A model generated the notes under the pieces. It was given only the letters and a program-made list of their open reading frames with translations, made no database searches and was not told the origin of the DNA. Below are positions 61,322 through 64,000 of a stretch of 64,000 bases of DNA, one piece after another (positions within the stretch are counted from its first letter, which is position 1; every line of letters starts with the position of its first letter). The DNA lies in contig NZ_JACIGI010000001.1 in NCBI RefSeq assembly GCF_014197795.1, positions 1 to 64,000 of the forward strand. Reading direction: 5' to 3'. Source of the DNA: Roseospira goensis. Its GTDB lineage: Bacteria; Pseudomonadota; Alphaproteobacteria; Rhodospirillales; Rhodospirillaceae. The translations under genes were made by a program, and so were the position numbers.

Positions 61322-62719
61322 GTGTCCACCCCTGGCCGCCCCTACGACCACCGCCTGAGCCACCACGTTCGCCGCACCGTCGTTCTGGCCGGCCCGGTCG
61401 TGCTGGCGCGCCTCGGCTTCATGGCCTTCACCAGCGTCGACGTCATCGTGCTGGGTCGGGCCGGCGCCGAGCCCCTGGCCGAGTACGTGCTGGGCGCCGC
61501 GGTGGTCGACGGTCTGCTGGCGACTCTGGCCGGGCTGCTGATGGGCGTGCCGGTCTTGGCGGCGCAGGCCGACGGGGCGGGCGCCCGGGGCGGTGTGGGC
61601 CGGATCTGGCGCCAGGGCGTGGCCTACGGCCTGGTGGTGGGCGCTCTGCTGGGCGTGCTGCTGGCGCTCTGCGCCGAACCCCTGTTCCTGCTGGCCGGCC
61701 AGGACCCGGACCTCGCGGCGCGGGCGGCGACGGTGGCGGCGATCATGGCCCTGGGCCTGCCGTCGCTGGCGGTGGTCCTGGTCGGCGCGACCTTCCTGGA
61801 GGCGCTGAGCCGGCCTCTGCCGGGCATGTTGGCGGTGCTGCTGGCGAACCTGTCCAACCTGGGGCTCAACATCGTCCTGGTGTTCGGCTGGGGGCCGATC
61901 CCGGCCCTGGGTGCCCTTGGCTGCGCGCTGGCGACCGCGATCAACGCGCTGCTGCTGGCGGTCGGGATCAGCCTTTACGTGCGCTACGGCCTGCGTGACC
62001 GCGTCCACCTGGGATTGGCCGGGGACGCCGCCGCGGGCGCGCCGCTGTGGAGCCCGGCCCCGTGGCGCGGGGCCGGCCGCCTGCGCGGCATCGGCTATGC
62101 CGCCGGCGTGGCGCAGGGCCTGGAGGCGGGGTCCTTCACCGTGCTGACGCTGCTGGTGGGCCTGCTGGGGTCGCTGGCGCTGGCGGTCCACGGGGTCATG
62201 TTCCAGTTCGTCGGCCTGACCTTCATGATCGCCTTCGGGCTCGCCACCGCGACCCAGGTCCGGGTGGGCAACGCAGTCGGGCGCCGCGATCCGCGCGGGG
62301 TGGCGCTGGCCGGATGGGTCGGCCTGGGGCTGTCCACCGTGGTCACCGGCGCCGCCGCGGTCGCCTACCTGCTGTGGCCGGAGGCGCTGCTGCGCGTCTT
62401 CACCACCGACGAGGCGGTGCTGGCGGCGGCCGTGCCGGTGATGCTGTGGGCGGCGCTGGCGCTGGTCTGCGACGGCGGCCAGTCGGTGATGAACCACGCC
62501 TGCCGTGGCTGCGGCGATACCTGGACGCCGACCGGGCTGCACGTGCTCAGCTACTGGGTGGTGATGGTCCCGGTGGCGGCGCTGCTGGCGCTGCCGCTGG
62601 GTCAGGGCGTGTCCGGCGTGTTCCAGGCCATCGCGCTGGCCAGTGTGGTATCCATGGCGGTGCTGATGGTGCGCTTCGCGGTGCTGGCCCGGCGGCCGCT
62701 GGCGGCCCCGCCGGGGTGA
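61322..62719 (+). CDS. MATE-family efflux transporter
   Basis: 465 residues from GTG 61322, with 12 hydrophobic segments in two halves typical for MATE exporters (GPVVLARLGFMAFTSVDVIVLGR at the start; ATATQVRVGNAVGRRDP in the second half, with the family G-x-x-x-G-x-x-x-R spacing). It exchanges H+ or Na+ for cationic compounds. An open frame continues upstream through the hairpin array but has no coding character. Confidence 0.87.
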   Translation: MSTPGRPYDHRLSHHVRRTVVLAGPVVLARLGFMAFTSVDVIVLGRAGAEPLAEYVLGAAVVDGLLATLAGLLMGVPVLAAQADGAGARGGVGRIWRQGVAYGLVVGALLGVLLALCAEPLFLLAGQDPDLAARAATVAAIMALGLPSLAVVLVGATFLEALSRPLPGMLAVLLANLSNLGLNIVLVFGWGPIPALGALGCALATAINALLLAVGISLYVRYGLRDRVHLGLAGDAAAGAPLWSPAPWRGAGRLRGIGYAAGVAQGLEAGSFTVLTLLVGLLGSLALAVHGVMFQFVGLTFMIAFGLATATQVRVGNAVGRRDPRGVALAGWVGLGLSTVVTGAAAVAYLLWPEALLRVFTTDEAVLAAAVPVMLWAALALVCDGGQSVMNHACRGCGDTWTPTGLHVLSYWVVMVPVAALLALPLGQGVSGVFQAIALASVVSMAVLMVRFAVLARRPLAAPPG

Positions 62720-62801
62720 CGCGGGCGCCGCGCGTCACCGAACCGCGGCTTGACAACACCCGCCCCCCCGCTCACGTTGACGTCGATTGGGGATGCAAAA
62801 C

Positions 62802-62858
62802 GGGATGCCCGCGCGCCCGGCGGAGCGTGCGGCGGTCGCGCCGACGCCCGGGCATCCC
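62802..62858 (+). promoter_or_regulatory. Inverted repeat in the miaB leader
   Basis: Perfect 10-bp arms GGGATGCCCG and CGGGCATCCC, 37 bp apart, between a TTGACA (62750) and the miaB start. May form a 5' UTR hairpin; function not known. Confidence 0.4.
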
Positions 62859-62878
62859 GGACACGACTGAGGACGCGG

Positions 62879-64000
62879 TTGCGACCGCGCGAACGATTCG
62901 CCTTGGCGACGAAGAAGCTCTTTATCAAGACCTACGGCTGCCAGATGAACGTCTACGATTCCGCCCGCATGGCGGACGTCCTGGCGCCGCTCGGGTACGG
63001 TCCGACCGACGATCCGGCCGAGGCCGACATGGTCCTGCTCAACACCTGCCACATCCGCGAGAAGGCCGCCGAGAAGGTGTTCTCGGAGCTGGGCCGGCTG
63101 CGCCGGATCCGCGCCGCCCGCGAGGCCCGCGGCGAGGGCCGCACCGTGCTCGGCGTGGCCGGCTGCGTGGCCCAGGCGGAGGGCGCCGAGATCCTGGCCC
63201 GGGCGCCATTCGTCGACCTGGTGCTGGGGCCGCAGGCCTACCACCGGCTGCCCGAGATGGTGGCCCGCCTGGCCCGCGCCGGCGAAGCCCAGCTCGACAC
63301 CGATTTCCCGGCCGATCCCAAGTTCGACCACCTGCCGGCCCCGGGGGTGCGTGGGCCGGCCGCCTTCCTGTCGGTGCAGGAGGGTTGCGACAAGTTCTGC
63401 ACCTTCTGCGTCGTGCCCTACACGCGCGGGGCCGAGTACTCACGCCCGGTGACGGACATCCTGGCCGAGGCGCGCGCCCTGGTGGCGGCGGGGACGGTCG
63501 AGATCACCCTGCTGGGCCAGACCGTCAACGCCTATCACGGCGAGGGTCCGGACGGGTCCCCCTGGGGACTGGGCCGGCTGATCCGGGCGCTGGCGGAGAT
63601 CGACGGCCTGGACCGCATCCGCTACACCACCAGCCACCCGCGCGACGTGGACGACGATCTGATCGCCGCCCACGCCGAGGTGCCGGCGCTGATGCCGTTC
63701 CTGCATCTGCCGGTGCAGGCGGGCTCGGACCGCATCCTGAAGGCCATGAACCGCGGCCACGACGCCGCCGCCTACCGCCGCATCGTCGAGCGGCTGCGGG
63801 CGGCGCGGCCGGATCTTGCGCTGTCGTCCGATTTCATCGTCGGCTTTCCGGGCGAGACCGAGGCCGATTTCGCCGACACCCTGGCCCTGGTGGACGAGAT
63901 CGGGTTCATCCAGGCCTATTCCTTCAAGTACAGCGTCCGGCCGGGGACGCCCGCGGCGGGCCTGCCCGGGCAGGTGGCGGAGGACGTCAAGGCCGAGCGG
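62879..64000 (+). CDS. miaB: tRNA methylthiotransferase MiaB, 3' end outside window
   Basis: 374 residues visible. MiaB adds the 2-methylthio group to i6A37 in tRNA. N-terminal UPF0004 domain with [14 protein letters not shown] and [11 protein letters not shown], third cluster Cys in [10 protein letters not shown], then radical SAM motif [15 protein letters not shown] and [14 protein letters not shown]. Start TTG 62879 is chosen for a GAGGA eight bases upstream; TTG 62903 is possible. The C-terminal TRAM domain lies beyond the window. Confidence 0.93.
   Translation, partial: MRPRERFALATKKLFIKTYGCQMNVYDSARMADVLAPLGYGPTDDPAEADMVLLNTCHIREKAAEKVFSELGRLRRIRAAREARGEGRTVLGVAGCVAQAEGAEILARAPFVDLVLGPQAYHRLPEMVARLARAGEAQLDTDFPADPKFDHLPAPGVRGPAAFLSVQEGCDKFCTFCVVPYTRGAEYSRPVTDILAEARALVAAGTVEITLLGQTVNAYHGEGPDGSPWGLGRLIRALAEIDGLDRIRYTTSHPRDVDDDLIAAHAEVPALMPFLHLPVQAGSDRILKAMNRGHDAAAYRRIVERLRAARPDLALSSDFIVGFPGETEADFADTLALVDEIGFIQAYSFKYSVRPGTPAAGLPGQVAEDVKAER

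Noticed and set aside
56432-62542. A 2036-codon open frame on the minus strand
   Set aside because: It is antisense to DUF1848, gabD (partly other frame), ybdK, the hairpin array and MATE; GC-rich codon bias keeps the antisense frame open, and its repeats are just the 81-bp array translated.

Overview
What it is. The window reads as DNA of a GC-rich alphaproteobacterium. The F1-ATPase zeta subunit (DUF1476), the Trb-type conjugation genes, a type II-C CRISPR system and the very GC-rich codon use from about 19 kb onward all fit; a Rhodospirillales-like host is my best inference, not something I can prove. No rRNA or tRNA gene was seen. Layout: (1) 1-929, two insertion-sequence fragments (ISL3 and IS5 families) fused to each other and into trbL. 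(2) 932-5732, the tail of an integrative and conjugative element: trbL (truncated), trbF, trbG, trbI, a DUF2274 gene and a LysR regulator. (3) 5.8-17.5 kb, an accessory region of regulator-plus-transporter pairs (BenE, three EamA transporters, TauE, GntR, LysR, Lrp, AraC), an Old Yellow Enzyme, an MBL-fold hydrolase, a broken AraC gene, a truncated GNAT gene and two unlisted-size small ORFs. (4) 17489-18830, a complete IS3-family element whose right end lies inside a CRISPR repeat. (5) 18831-23980, a compact II-C CRISPR-Cas locus: seven 30-bp spacers, a terminator, then cas2, cas1 and cas9 on the minus strand and a divergent tracrRNA gene upstream of cas9. (6) 23981-28248, a group II intron 5' remnant directly behind the tracrRNA terminator, a CHAT-protease fragment and a membrane-anchored P-loop NTPase with exact 165-bp tandem repeats. 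(7) 28.5-50.3 kb, mostly core genes: nuclease, LPG-synthase-like membrane protein, CAP protein, PBP4, MarR, AmrS, NudC, SDR, zeta subunit, NRDE protein, and a kinase / glutamine synthetase-like / aldehyde dehydrogenase / Fe-alcohol dehydrogenase cluster. (8) 50.4-52.5 kb, a radical SAM/SPASM enzyme preceded by a 67-residue peptide gene ending in a Cys-Gly motif, a probable new RiPP system. (9) 52.9-64 kb, core genes up to a miaB running off the end, with a six-copy double-hairpin repeat array at 60.7-61.2 kb. How the parts work together. The cas genes, tracrRNA and array form a complete interference module, but the end of the array where transcription enters is cut by the IS3 element, so spacer acquisition may be impaired. 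The CHAT fragment and NTPase next door look like a decayed partner plus an intact member of a defence-type gene pair. The peptide and radical SAM genes share one strand with a strong hairpin between them, as expected for precursor and maturase. Two copies of a double-hairpin repeat (28541-28680, 44847-44953) and the array at 60718-61208 show that the genome carries families of structured, non-coding mobile repeats. The region left of the IS3 element differs in gene content and composition from the rest; it is either an acquired island or, less likely, an assembly join at the IS.
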